Assembly (NCBI RefSeq): GCF_000003815.2
Contig: NC_049985.1
Span: 20,264,921 to 20,328,920, forward strand
Direction: 5' to 3'
DNA length: 64,000 bases
From: Branchiostoma floridae
Taxonomy: Eukaryota > Chordata > Leptocardii > Amphioxiformes > Branchiostomatidae
This document shows positions 10,301 to 60,420 of this stretch, one piece after another. Under the pieces are notes generated by a model. The model saw only the letters and a list, made by a program, of their open reading frames with translations, was not told where the DNA came from and made no database searches. A program made the position numbers and the translations under genes. How positions within the stretch are numbered: position 1 is the stretch's first letter; the number at the start of each line of letters is the position of its first letter.

Positions 10301-12960
10301 TTGGCCAGGTGTACCATTTTTTGTAAATATTTGTAAATGTGAAATAATCACAGAGAGGTTTCACAATTATTCTAAATAAAGATATTTTTGTACAGTTACT
10401 TTCAAAATGTTTCTAAAATATTCAAAGAAAATCAAATAAATGAGTATTTTCTTAGTCAATTTTTTGAAAATAATTTGATTATTGTGGCTCAGATATTCTT
10501 TTATTCAAAATAATTCAGACTAATTATAAATATCGCCTAAAAACCCTCTAAATGAAGGCGTATAGTACGTTTGGAACGATTATAGGACTTTTACTATATT
10601 TCTTGAGTGGAAATTTCATGTACCGGTTCGTTGTGATGCTGTCAGCTTTGTATTTTGGCGCCGTCTGGAGTGAACCTCCCACTGGGACCGGCGGCGCGGC
10701 TCGCTGAGCTTGACCTGGACATTACGTGAGCCGCTCATAAAAACATTAACACCTCGGATATTCGTGTAGCTGTTAATACCGCACAAGGAGGGGCAGAGAC
10801 ACCTTTATTCAATAGAAATGCTCCTCCTTGTTCGGGTGAAGGCAGATCTCCGGTGACCGTTTGACTCCCTTAGCCGGCTATACTCCCTGGCCAGCTTTGA
10901 TACTATCTTATGGCACCGTAGGATCTCCTTGGAGATAAGGGAACTTGAAGGAATCTTGGAGCGCAGACTTTCCTGGAACTATTATTGGCCTGCTGGTGAG
11001 ATTTTATGAGGCCAGAAACGAAAGCTTGTCATAAAGAGCATTTCTTTGATCCATATGGGCAGACAACTGCAGAAAAACAGTTGGTTCACAAAAATGTGGC
11101 ATGTTGTTGTGACACTTGAAGCCTGTCCAACTTCTCAGAACCATGATATGTCCCTCCTATATTGCCCCATTGTCACATCAAAAGTTCTGCCACAGGCACA
11201 TTTATCTAAAGGAATGCTATTCTATGTAGAGTAATTTCACATTAGTTCTTCGGTGTAACGGTTGTTAAAAAAAAGACATCATTTTAGTAGAACTGTGCAT
11301 ACATAGTTGGCTGTTCCCACCATCAGTACAACTGGCACAGATCAAGGAGATCCATGACAGATTAGAGGTGTGATGCTGTCAATCACCACATAGCAACCCA
11401 CCCCAGTCCATAGCAACCAAAAGCCAGGCTCTGGTGGGCTCATGACAATTACATACATTATCCATATATGGAAAACCCAGTTCCCTTGACTTAAGGCTAT
11501 TCTACATCAAGCTTCTAGTGGGCCGGCGGATGTTTGGCGGGCTGCTATAAGCGAGATTTAATCAGGCTAACTATTTGGGGGCCCATTTATATTTTGGAAG
11601 GGGCTTTTTGAGTGCCCACTCAGAGTAATACAGGCATGAGACTGTTTGCATGCAGTCTTTACATTAGCCCTACTGGTATTGTAGGGCTATGTACGGTAAC
11701 TGCTCGAAACCACTGTGAACATAAGTATTCCTTCTTCTCGCGCCCCTTCTTGCTACATCATGTAATGTTATGTACTATACATTATCACAATATTGAATGT
11801 TTGACAGTTTGAGGTACTTGCCACATCCAGTGAAGACACACAAATACTTTTGGTACCTATAGCTACTGGCTGCAAGTAATATGTCAGATGTATTGTTATT
11901 AAATACAAGACAAAGTGGAAGACATTATTTCTTAGTTTGCATTTATTCGTTTCTCTATATGATCTGTATAACACCAAGGTAGAAAAGTACTGTACTAAGT
12001 GAAGGTAGACATGGTTAGATCAGTGACAGTTGGTCACGCCAGCACTATCAAAGTCAAGATTGGTCTGTTGAACTCTGTTCTGTTGATTTGTAATTGTAGC
12101 AGCCTTGACTTTGTGATTGTTTTACATTTCAGATCAGGTTGCAGCTGATTGAAGCGTTCAACTACTGGCTGCAGATCCCACAGGACAAGCTGCAGACTAT
12201 CAGCAATGTCGTGCAGATGTTACACAACGCCAGCCTGCTCATCGATGACATTGAGGACAACTCCAAACTAAGGAGGGGCATCCCTGTAGCACACAGTATC
12301 TATGGCACTGCTCACACCATCAACTGTGCCAATTATGTGTACTTCAAAGGACTAGCAACAGTACTGATGTTAAACCACCCCGAATGTACCCGCATTTTCA
12401 CCGAACAGCTTTTGGAGCTCCACCAGGGCCAGGGGATGGACATCTACTGGAGGGACACCACCACATGTCCCAGGGAAGAGGAGTACAAGGTCATGGTCAA
12501 GAAGAAGACAGGGGGACTGTTTGGGCTGGCAGTGAAGCTGATGCAGTTGTTTAGTGACAACAAGAGTGACTTTGTCCCGCTGTCCGACACGCTCGGCCTG
12601 TACTTCCAAATAAGGGATGACTTTGCCAACCTCATGTCCAAAGAGTACACAGAGAACAAGAGCTACTGCGAGGATCTGACGGAGGGAAAGTTTTCGTTCC
12701 CGATTATCCACGGAGTCCACCATGAACAGGGCACCACGCAAATTCTCAGTATACTCCGCCAGAAGACCAATGATGTAGATGTGAAGAAGTACTGTGTGGA
12801 TTACTTAGAGAAGTTAGGTTCATTTGAGTACACCAAAGAAGTGTTAAGGGAGCTTGAGCAACAAGCGCTGCAGCAGATCCAAGACCATGGGGGGAACCCG
12901 TACCTGTCTGCCATGATGGTGGAGCTGTGTAAGGTGCACAAGCAGCCTGCATCGCAGTAG
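7215..12960 (+). CDS. GGPS1: Geranylgeranyl diphosphate synthase (two coding exons)
   Basis: The coding sequence is join(7215..7316, 12133..12960) and predicts 309 residues (human GGPS1 has 300). The enzyme condenses isopentenyl diphosphate with farnesyl diphosphate to make the C20 donor for protein geranylgeranylation. The first Asp-rich motif DDIED is at about residues 72-76 in LLIDDIEDNSKLRRG. The second, DDFAN, is at about 196-200 in QIRDDFANL. The segments AHSIYG, LLELHQGQGMDIYWRD, KKTGGLFGLAV and CEDLTEGKFSFP are all GGPS1-typical. The exon 1 tail EPYEYVCQVPGKQ joins IRLQLIEAFNYWLQIP across an in-phase intron, matching the vertebrate protein. A single large last exon also fits the vertebrate gene. 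The 4.8-kb intron is filled with mobile elements. Confidence 0.95.
7528..8580. mobile_element. Non-autonomous hAT-like foldback transposon in GGPS1 intron 1
   Basis: The ends carry a perfect inverted repeat of at least 34 bp (7531-7564 against 8545-8578, beginning GTCTGCCTAAACACC). Weaker inverted similarity runs inward for about 200 bp, including GGAGACA(A/T)TGTTTATACATT and TTCTTGGCC(G/A)CCATGTTGGATCG. TTTTTCTG flanks both sides (7520-7527 and 8581-8588), a possible 8-bp target duplication, though T-rich. No transposase is encoded. The superfamily call rests on duplication length only. Confidence 0.7.
7776..7942 (+). repeat. Copy 2 of the repeat also found at 5276-5450
   Basis: It lies inside the 7528-8580 element just after its left arm. 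It shares the GGTAGCAGAACAC and GGGATTTCTATAGTTAAGG blocks with the TOMM5 intron copy. Short inverted echoes (GTGTTCTGCTACC) occur at about 8206 and 8644. Confidence 0.7.
8589..10739. other. GGPS1 intron 1, repeat-rich part
   Basis: No exon is visible. A short inverted pair (CACAAACTCC and AGAGTTTGTG) occurs near 8865-8915. Repeated TTTACCATTTTCTACCATTTTTTGTAAAT-like tracts lie at about 10090-10330. Confidence 0.4.
10740..10937 (-). mobile_element. Truncated copy of the RecQ-carrying hAT-like family
   Basis: Read on the minus strand from 10937, it matches the left end of the 48410-49444 element: TCTCCAAG, CCTACGGTGCC, AGTATCAAAGCTGG, GGAGTATAGCCGGC, GGGAGTCAAACGG and CATTTCTATT. The opposite terminus was not found, so this is a one-ended fragment in the opposite orientation. 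Confidence 0.7.
12133..12960 (+). CDS. GGPS1: GGPS1 exon 2 (catalytic core and stop)
   Basis: The acceptor TTTTACATTTCAG is followed by 275 codons and TAG. It contains both Asp-rich motifs and the whole prenyltransferase fold. There is no frameshift or missing key residue. Confidence 0.95.
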   Translation: MRLQLIEAFNYWLQIPQDKLQTISNVVQMLHNASLLIDDIEDNSKLRRGIPVAHSIYGTAHTINCANYVYFKGLATVLMLNHPECTRIFTEQLLELHQGQGMDIYWRDTTTCPREEEYKVMVKKKTGGLFGLAVKLMQLFSDNKSDFVPLSDTLGLYFQIRDDFANLMSKEYTENKSYCEDLTEGKFSFPIIHGVHHEQGTTQILSILRQKTNDVDVKKYCVDYLEKLGSFEYTKEVLRELEQQALQQIQDHGGNPYLSAMMVELCKVHKQPASQ

Positions 12961-13948
12961 TGGGGCAAGCTTCTGCTGATGTGGACAAAAATTGGTGTCA
13001 CAGAAAGTAGAAATGAATACTGGGGAATCATGATTTTATGCTGTCATTCCAAAAGTAATCTTTCAACACAATGGCAATGATGCTACATTGTATATGCCCA
13101 TAATGACATGTACACTTTTAAGGTGCACCTTTGTCAGTAGACAAGCTGTAAACTAGTTCCTAATTTCATGGTTGTGAGAACTTGTGGGTGATTTTATTGT
13201 TGTTTCCATTGCCTCATATCACAGTTCTCTACAATCAAAGTAAGTATCAATGACTGCAGACATATGTAGATATATGTGTACTAAAGATATACGCCCTTCT
13301 GATGTTATTGAACTTAACAAATCATACCCAGTTTTTGATTCCCGCTTCCCAGTTATTACTACTAGTATGATACTAGTAAGTAAATTTCCATACCTGATGT
13401 CACGGGACACGGCAGCAAGTTCAGGACCTGGCAGTACGGCAAACCTTATGAGAAGCAAAAATTTATGACTTGCAATTGTATTTGTAACAATCATCATGCA
13501 TTGTTTCTCGAAAGGACGTTACAGCGCGAGCCTTGGTGCCAGACTCTGAACTGGCTTCTGTGTTTCTTGTGACATCACAGATGAAAATATTCAGGGTTTT
13601 TATTAATTTTTCATCTTGTTTCATTGATTATGCAAATAAGGATGTAATTAGCGTAAACATGTGTCACATGTACCAGAATCTGTTGTATATGTGAAAGTCT
13701 GTTCCTTTGGCAGAATTTCATTTTATGAATTCTACAATCAAAACTGTATACTACTACTTCTACTAAATACAAATGACTATCATTGGCCTCCATCTGTCTA
13801 AAGAGACGATGGGTTTGGGTCATGGTCGACATCTTCTTTGGTGGCTGAACAAGCCGATTCTGGAATGACAGTCTCTGCCGCATCCTGCACATTTGAAGGT
13901 GTTTGTGATGGTATAGGCTGTCTTCTGACGGCCAACAGGCTGAATAAA
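12961..13948 (+). other. GGPS1: GGPS1 3' UTR (probable) with candidate poly(A) signal at 13943
   Basis: There is no coding potential between the GGPS1 stop and AATAAA at 13943-13948 (in CTGAATAAAAGG). This is the first canonical plus-strand signal I found downstream; an earlier variant signal may be used instead. Confidence 0.4.
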
Positions 13949-15209
13949 AGGTCAGAAACTTGAACTATGCGGCTCCAGATGTCTCACTGAAGGATGACTG
14001 CGATAGATGTCGGTTTAGCTGAGGGATGAGTCCACTCTACTATATATTGCCTGCTCAAAATTTTCAGTTACAAACTTTCACCAGGCTAGAACAGAATTTC
14101 CCACCGCTAACAACACGCATTCGTGCAGCCATTTATTTTTTTGTGTAGGAACTACTCTTGTAAGGTACCCACTCGGAGTAATACATTTTTGTACATGAAT
14201 AAGACCTGTATGACTATGATGTAGTACCTACATTTGTATATACCCATCCCACACATATAATCCCACACCCTATAAACCATATCAACATTGACCTTTTCTT
14301 GGTCTAAATACATGTATGAGAAAAATGTGCTGCCATACGTACGTGTATCCCCAAACACGTATAATGTAAAATCCCTATAAAACATTGCAATAATTTCCTC
14401 CGAACTGAAGACTGATATATCATCTAGTCGTGTTGACCAAGACTAGACCACTTCTAAGGTGGTTAAAGCATACAAAAAAATGAAAAATAAAACACCTGCT
14501 GGAGTACTGTAGTCAACCACGGTAAAGTGCATAGAAAAGATCGGGGACACAACACCTACACATGTAACCACGTTACAAATATCACCACAACCCATCCACA
14601 GGTCCTTGAGAAATTCGACGGAAACACAAACATCCACAAAATAAACAACCCTGCAGGTCCACAGCAAACAGCTAGAAGGCTGGAAACATTAGACATTTAC
14701 ACCACAAGCATCTTCATACATACAGCCAGGCGAAAGGATAGAACACAGCACACCTAAAATAACAATCATTAATACTTAACAATAAAACCATCGCCAATAG
14801 TTTTTGTTGCCACCCTTTTTCCTTTTCTGTTCATTTCCCTTTTCTCTTCCCTTTTACACCTTTGCCAAGATGGTTATGTTTTCAGTTGTGTCATGACTCA
14901 TGGTGCAGCAGCTATGGCGAGGGTCTGTATTCTCTCCAGAGCATAGCTTGAGAAGGTTACACGATTGTAACTGTAACTCTTCGCCCTAGGTCAGAAACAT
15001 CATGATTGAGACCAGCCCAATTGCTCACTATGAGGACTAACTGACCCAATAGGCGAAGCAGGGGTTACGAGGGCTGCTCGGGAGATTCCCTACCCCATTT
15101 TGGCTGGAATGGTTTGATCCGCTCATGTTCGCACATGCGGCGGGTTCTTTAACGTGCTTGGGGTGTTGCTCTCCCCGAACCTGGGACCTCCATCAGAAAG
15201 CGGCCATAG

Positions 15210-15262
15210 ACACACACAAACACTAGTAAAAATATAACCTCCATATTTCATGGAGGTAATAA
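15210..15262 (+). repeat. Hairpin-ended dispersed repeat terminus
   Basis: A CA-rich tract, then AAAATATAACCTCCAT, a 5-bp loop and ATGGAGGTAATAA. The same pattern ends the element at 15688-16615. Confidence 0.5.
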
Positions 15263-15687
15263 ATAGTTCCACGACCCCATATCTTCGTCAAATGATAACC
15301 TTTTCGTGTGGACCCAGAGTAGCACAAATGTTTCCCAATAGGATCTTCATTTGCACAAATTGTCTCGGCTGATCGTCTTTTCTATTAATCTCTATCCAAC
15401 AAGTCAAGAGTTCAGAGACCTCATATCTCATTGAAATACATTTGTATTCTGATTATAAAATGACTTCTTTAATCTATGCTTGTTTATGTGCACAGATCAC
15501 AATGTTGAAAATCCAATCATCGAAATTTACTATGTAGAATAAATGTGTTTTGCACAATTTATGCAAGTTAGGAATTTATTTGCATAATTGGTATCGGCTA
15601 GTCTTTCACCTGCCACAAAATACATTACATGAATTTTGAGTCCTGTAATGGAGAACACTATAAATACATATAGATTTTCCTCACTAT

Positions 15688-16615
15688 CTTCACAAAGAAG
15701 GTTATATTTTGGGTGGAAAATTTTGTGTCACAATATGTAGGTCAATCGGATATAACTGAAGCAGCTGTGGATGGAATTAAATGATACTTGGTATTTGAGT
15801 TGCGGTTGGAGGAACGGTTCAGCTGGCACTTTTTGTCGGCACTGCAGCGGGGCTGTGGATCTTTTTCAATGATATTTGGTAGTTATTTTGGGAAACCATA
15901 GGACAAGTTCCATGACCTCCTGGCGACAATTTGGGTACTGCAGCAGAGCCTCCAATTTGGCGCTAAAATTATCCTCAAGTGGCAGGTTGACGATTTTTGA
16001 CTAGTGGATACGTCTTTGGGCAGGGAGGAAGTCGTGCAAGTTTGGGCCCCCTGGTGGCTTGTTTGGAACTGCAGGCGCCGATTTCCTTTCAAACTTTGGA
16101 GAATAACTCGAGAACGTGTAGACAGAGATCGTCATGATTTTTGGTATGTAGATAGCATACATGGTGACTTACATAATGGAAGTCCTGGAATTAATACATA
16201 ATGGAATTCTGCTGCAGTACCAAGGTCACACGTGGGGGGGCCCAAAGTTGACCAAATTTCATTTCATTCCATTCCATCTGAAGGTTTAAAAGTTATGCTG
16301 ACCACAAACGGAAACAGAGACACCAAAAGGAATATCTGATTTTTTCATGGAGGTACATTTTGTAATGTCTGAACTGGAATATCAGCATGAAAAGTTTTTG
16401 TCTTAGCAGGATTTCAGAGGGTGAATAACTTGACCTTCACCTTCCCCAAACCATGTGATATATCCTCCTTGCCCAAACCCACCCACGGTCCATAAATTAT
16501 CATAATCCATCCAGAGGTTTGAGTTATGCTGACTACAAATAATCCAGAAACAAAGGCATGCACACACAGACATACAAAAAAAACATTATCTCCATTTTTC
16601 ATGGAGATAATAATG
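15688..16615 (+). mobile_element. Non-coding dispersed element with hairpin termini
   Basis: It starts near CTTCACAAAGAAGGTTATATTTT and ends with TTATCTCCATTTTTCATGGAGATAATAA after an ACACACAGACATAC tract. The inner text TTTGGGCCCCCTGGTGGCTTG is matched by TTTGGGCCCCCTAGCAGCTTG at about 60255, in a second copy. The mechanism is unknown: the terminal hairpin could be Helitron-like or simply a MITE end. Confidence 0.5.
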
Positions 16616-16730
16616 TAGTGCACATGCGTACCACACAAAAAGCAGATCTTTTTCATACAACACACCATACATGTACATGTCGGTGAAAGGAATAAATACC
16701 ACAATCCTTAATTTCAGAGTGTTCTTTACA

Positions 16731-16736
16731 TTTATT
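16731..16736 (-). terminator. Candidate CBP/p300 polyadenylation signal
   Basis: Reads AATAAA on the minus strand, about 1.38 kb past the CBP/p300 stop. No canonical minus-strand signal was noticed closer to the stop. Confidence 0.4.
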
Positions 16737-18114
16737 ACACAGTATATAAATTTTTATTATGAAATTAATGTTTGAAACATTTTACATTCCTTAAACACTG
16801 CTGAGATTGGTCTAAAATTGAGGTCTTCAGATATTGCAACCAAACCAAAGGATGCAATTCCTGGCTGAAGCTAAATACAAGCATTTCTCAGCCAAACAGA
16901 CAGCTCTATAAGAAGTTGGCTTGCTCACGTTGATTTCCTCTGCAAAAAGTGTTGTGGGACAAAAACAACAAGACAGTCCTAAGCGTCAAGTGAAAGCTGC
17001 CTCACTGGTATGCTACGTCATTGGCATGTTTGGAGAATAACTGAAGATGTGGACTCAAATGTGTGAGCGGCTTCATACATATCTAGTGCACAATTTAGCT
17101 ATCTTTACAAACTACGATCCCCAAACCCGTCCATTTTAACAAACTAGTGTATAAAATACTGCTGCAACATGGCCATGTACAGAGCATGTGATCTTAATCT
17201 TCAAGGCAGTTACATACAAAACAGAAAACATAGAAACCCTTGGCCATTTGAGTGTTTTAAATATCTCTAGCCACATGTTCTTTTTAAGTTAAGCACACCC
17301 AATAATAGCCAATGCTTAAAGTGCAACCTAGCACAACCCCTTTCTTTGATAGATCAGGTATTAAATAACACACAGTAGAGTGAAGACCTTTCCATCATTT
17401 ATATACACAAGGTTTGTTTTGTTATTTTTTTTCACAGGATGAAATGGAACAGTTGGTCCAGACTGGAGACACGGGTCTGTACACCCTCCTTACATATGCA
17501 GGTACTCCTGTTATCTGCACACACCTGGCCACTGGCCACATCATCTTAACACTTATCTCTGGCTGGGTGGTACGTACTTCCAGAATCCACTGGGCATGCC
17601 TATGTACACAGATGCCCTTTGCCTACAGCAAGAGCTCTTCAAATACCATTCAGTCTGCATGATTTGTACTACTTTTCTGCTCCACGTTTCTCTATAATAT
17701 GACGCAGGAGAGCTAAAAAATGATTGCTTGTGGCTTACCATCAATGTTTATACATCTGGCACCCTCCTAGACAGTAAAAGCTATCATGGGACCCTTAAAC
17801 AAACTTCTTTAACACACAACATGGTAGAAGTTGTTTTTTTTAAGTCACAGAAGTGGAGAAAACACTCAACTTTGCTAACTATACAAATTATGTTATCATC
17901 ATTTCACAAAAGTATTTTTACCTACAAAAATCCATTCCTCCTGAATCAGTTTCCAACACTTCATACCTAAATTTAACGTCTTGTGGTGGGAGGCAAAAAA
18001 TATAAAATAAAATATCAATAATAAAACATACTTCTTCTCTCAAGATAGACTCTGAAAAAGATTGAGCGGACCCATTTAGATTATAGGCTACAAGCTGCTG
18101 TACCACTTGCACCA
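16737..18114 (-). other. CREBBP: Probable CBP/p300 3' UTR
   Basis: It is non-coding, AT-rich sequence between the TAG at 18115 and the AATAAA at 16731. The extent is inferred from the signal only. Confidence 0.4.
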
Positions 18115-56782
<38,668 letters not shown>

Positions 56783-57178
56783 TATGAGGGGGTTCGCCCA
56801 AGGTCCGAGAACAGCTAGAACTTGTTGCGGGAAAATCAGACCTTTAACGTGGTTGTTGGCTGATTCCCATGATTTCAAACATTCAGCAGAGAGATTTTCA
56901 GCAGATTCTGATGATCTCTGGGCGGACTAGGCGGTCTGATACGGCCCAGGATCATCAAAATATCGCCGTAATTCCACAGCCACAAAAACAATATTCCTCG
57001 GGCGTCGGGAAGCCTTTCGCTGCCAAACGTTTTACCTTCCTAGCGGTCCAAATACCCTCCAAATCGGAGCCATAGGTGCTGTTTGATTCCTCGGGTGGAC
57101 CACGAGCCGATTGGATCCAGAAAGCGAACGCCGAGGACGAAAGAAATCCACGATTTTCCCCTCCAGAAATTGGTCAAA
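56783..57178. promoter_or_regulatory. Putative CBP/p300 promoter and 5' UTR, possibly bidirectional
   Basis: It is relatively CpG-rich and lies between the CBP/p300 start codon and a plus-strand candidate first exon 397 bp away. No TATA element was seen. The function is inferred from position. Confidence 0.4.
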
Positions 57179-57263
57179 ATGGCGGCTGTTGATGAAAAGT
57201 TTTTACGCTTGTCAGAAAAGCAACAACGAGAGCCCGACCCGAAGCCTACGATCTTTGCCGAAG
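57179..57263 (+). CDS. Candidate first exon of a gene divergent from CBP/p300
   Basis: AAAATGG start, then MAAVDEKFLRLSEKQQREPD and PKPTIFAE, ending GAAG|GTAAAA. The acidic/basic composition and start context look genuine, and the head-to-head position is typical of bidirectional promoters. No following exon was found up to 64000, and the protein is not recognised. Confidence 0.35.
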
Positions 57264-58149
57264 GTAAAATGGCCGACCGGATATTTGATCACGTGATGAT
57301 AATACGCCCTAACAATTGGTCAGTTCTGCACGTGGCGCACGTGACCTCTCACTCGTTATTCATCGGGGTTTTCCGCTCGTGAGAGCAAAGGACGATGGGA
57401 AGCTTTAAATACCCAGATCCCTTTGCGGTATCCGTCAGCTGACCCAGTGTGAATGATGGGTTGGCTAAGTTCATTGTAAAATTTTATAATTCAAACATGC
57501 AGAAATTCATCTATCATAGAAAATCCAAGGGACCTTTCATGGCAGTTTTATCTTCAACTACTGGAAAGTTTATTCAAGTCTTAAAAGCAGAAATATATAT
57601 GCATTTTCCAAAGGATTTCACAGCTTTGTTACCTTGGGGTAAAAAAAAGCAGCTTGGTTTGATAGGACAGTCAGTAGTTCAAATGGAGGCAGCTAGGGTG
57701 CCTGAAATTCATCTGCATTTGCCTGAGATCAAAACCCTGCTAATAAAAATGGGCTAATATTAATTCCATGTTGGCCTATTTGCGTAAATATCTGCAGAAG
57801 AGTAAAAAACAAGGAGAGTCCTTGAAGAACATGACGTGTTCCAGAGGCCTGAACTCTTTACCGGTAATCATCTTTTCTGAGTGTTGAAAAAGTTGCACCT
57901 TAAATGCAAGACTTTAAAAAAATGTAGCCTCATGTGTCTAAGAAATTGTACTTTCATCAAATAAACTGGCATGGTGGCAGCGGTGGGTGTTCCGCAAACC
58001 CACAAATAGTACTCATTGCAATCTGATGGCTCGAGTTATAATTGTCGTATGGTCTAGCTTCCATAAAATGGCGCAGCTTATAGCCTTTAAAGTAGGTAGG
58101 TAATAACATACTTGGAAGGTAGGTTAACATGAAAAAGAAACATGAAAGA

Positions 58150-58945
58150 GACATATAAAAAAGAAACATATCTTAGAATCTCAAGCTTTGAACATCGCAG
58201 AGCTATGTGTAATTTCAAATAAGTGACCCTCCGTTACATATAGAATATTCCGGCAGGCATAACCATAACTCCTTTATGATAGAACATGTAAATTCTGTGA
58301 CCACTTATATCTTGAAGACGAGACACATTTTTTACTAGATTGTACATTATATGAATTTGAACGCCAATCCGTATTCATGAATACTATAACGCTAGTTCAC
58401 CTTTATCCGTAGGGTAACCTTTATCAGTTCTTTTTAAGAAAAATGTATCCAGGCATGGCCCCGGGATCCAAGTCAAAAGATGATGGTTCCAAACGGCAAT
58501 CTTGAAAATTAATTACAATTTGAAACTGTCCATCGATTTAATATCCCTGTAATACCCTGTTTAGCAACACAACGGATATAGGTTAAAGGCGGATAAAGGT
58601 GAACTAACGTTACAGATAGACAATAATTATAAGAAAATGTCAGAACAAAACTAATTGAAATACTTGATGTCATGCACAAACGATCATGCGATTAACGCAA
58701 TATCGATGTAAATAAATCTCCATGTGTTTCAAAAAGAGAGAAGAACATGTTACATGTAGATGCAGCCATTAGCGATAGTATATGTTACCTGTTGTGACAC
58801 AGTGTGTTAGTTCTCCATCTAGCCTAGTTTAAAATCACTGTATAAGTTTAGTTTTGCCTTAATGCATCCATAAGACCATGTGGTCCTTCTGTGCATTTAG
58901 CCTTGGGGCATGAATATGCAATAAAGATCATTATATATACCAATG
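58150..58945 (+). mobile_element. Decayed LINE 3' end interrupted by a MITE
   Basis: CKFCDHLYLEDETHFLLDC at about 58284-58340 matches the C-terminal C-x2-C..H-x4-C box of the 21290-23585 LINE. The far end TTTAGCCTTGGGGCATGAATATGCAATAAA also resembles that element's 3' end. Stops and frameshifts are present. The 58389-58610 MITE is nested inside it. Confidence 0.7.
58389..58610. mobile_element. TA-flanked foldback MITE, copy A (nested in LINE)
   Basis: The ends ACGCTAGTTCACCTTTATCC and (inverted) ACGTTAGTTCACCTTTATCC lie between TA dinucleotides. An inner second inverted pair surrounds a central AT-rich loop. 222 bp. Confidence 0.85.
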
Positions 58946-59306
58946 AGGAATGAATCACATCATCAAATGCTGTTAATTATGCAAATCAGGTGCTGATTTG
59001 CATAATCAATAAGGAAAGTTTATTTATCTGCAGTATTTCTTGATACTATCATGAGAATTATCATGCAAACACGTCACATGCTTTGAAGAATTGTATTATT
59101 TGGGTAGAGAAGATGATAAACTGGGTTAATTTGGTACATGATGTATCACTTTATTTCTCAGAAAGTTTGATTCAAGTTGTAAATGGCCTATTAGCAAGTT
59201 AAGTGTGTACGTACTCACTGAGATAATTGTTAAGTTTGTTAGCTGTGAAGGAGGTTGACATCTCACACTGGGGTATTGCGATTGTGTCTGTGTGTTTGCA
59301 GCTAAA

Positions 59307-59520
59307 ACGCTCGTTCACCTTTATCCGCTGGGTAACCTATATCCATTACTTTTTAAAAACGGTATTTAGGCACATGAAGTCGACAGTTAGTAGTTTTAAA
59401 CTGCAATATCCTGAAAATATTGCAATTTAAAACTAACGTCCTTTGGCGTGATATTCCCAAATACACTGTGTCAAAAAGCAACGGATATAGGTTACCCAAC
59501 GGATATAGGTGAACTAGCAT
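59307..59520. mobile_element. TA-flanked foldback MITE, copy B
   Basis: ACGCTCGTTCACCTTTATCC at the left. GGATATAGGTGAACTAGCAT at the right is followed by TA. The left flank is AA, probably a mutated TA. The inner palindrome (TTTTAAACTGCAATATCCTG and its complement) is strong. 214 bp. Confidence 0.85.
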
Positions 59521-60025
59521 TAAAGATTCCTTATAGGTACATTTGTATTTGGCACATGTCAGCAGTTAGTAAGGCCAGATGTTAGGCACTGTAGCAGTAT
59601 TTTCAGGTATTGTAAAATGATAGAATGACACCCATCTTGAAAGAAGTGTGGTACAACCCATTCGTCACAGTAGTTTCCCTGCATAGCATCCTCCAGAAGA
59701 GGTTAGGCTGTGGGTTCTTTCAGATGTACACTGGTGCCTGTGTTATAAAGACGATCGAAATCGTCTTCAGTATGACTTCGCCTTCAACCCTGTTTCCTAT
59801 TGGACACCCAAAATTGTCCTCAGCTCTTTTGCATTCATAATTAGGGTATAACAGACAAATTCTCCCACTTCAGTTTCACTGATAAGAGATAGTGGATGCT
59901 ATCTGAAACGTCTGACCGATTCCAAAATCATATCCAGTTACTTGAGTGACTCCTTTTTGCCGTATAAACATTGTAGAGTATTAGAACTGAAGCAGAAAAA
60001 TATGGTATCACACCCAAGTCTTTTA

Positions 60026-60420
60026 TTACCTTCACAATGAAGGTTATATTTTGGTGGTGTTTGTGCATGTGTGTTTGTGTGTATTGATATTTGGAATGTT
60101 GGTAGGCCTTGATAAGCCCCCTTATAGCCACTAATTGTTACCATACTGCAGCGGAACTTCAGGTTTGATATCTCGAATTCTGGACTTGCTGTGGCTATAA
60201 TTTTTTAGTGGTAGACAGGACAGCTCTTGTGCCCGAGAGTAAGTGGCGTAGGTTTGGGCCCCCTAGCAGCTTGCTTGGAAACTGCAGGGGCCAGTTTGGT
60301 AGTGTCAGACTTTATTTGGGAACGACTCAAGAAGGGGTTGGCTGATTTTTTCTACCGGTAGCTTAGGTGATGCTTCCTATAGTTAGATATTAATGATGCA
60401 AATTGGAATCTAATTTGCAC
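60026..60420 (+). mobile_element. Second copy of the hairpin-ended element (15688-16615 family)
   Basis: It starts TACCTTCACAATGAAGGTTATATTTT. Inside, TTTGGGCCCCCTAGCAGCTTG and AACTGCAGGGGCC match the 15688-16615 element. The right end is unclear. Confidence 0.55.

Larger units (their letters stand above)
13949..16730. other. Intergenic region between convergent GGPS1 and CBP/p300, repeat-rich
   Basis: No exon is seen. It holds the second copy of the 1171-1250 repeat (14710-14793). It also holds a stretch at 14985-15190 related to 29430-29580 (cores CAATAGGCGAAGCAGGGGTT and TGGAATGGTTTGATCC), a hairpin-ended repeat at 15210-15262, and the larger element at 15688-16615. Confidence 0.5.

Noticed and set aside
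12370-12741. Minus-strand frames over GGPS1 exon 2
   Set aside because: They overlap a clearly conserved sense exon and show no homology.
17414-17662. Plus-strand frame after an acceptor-like TTTTTTTTCACAG
   Set aside because: It lies in the probable CBP/p300 3' UTR on the opposite strand and the peptide has no recognisable character.
57449-57757. Plus-strand frame MNDGLAKF...
   Set aside because: AT-rich, no homology, no supporting splice structure.
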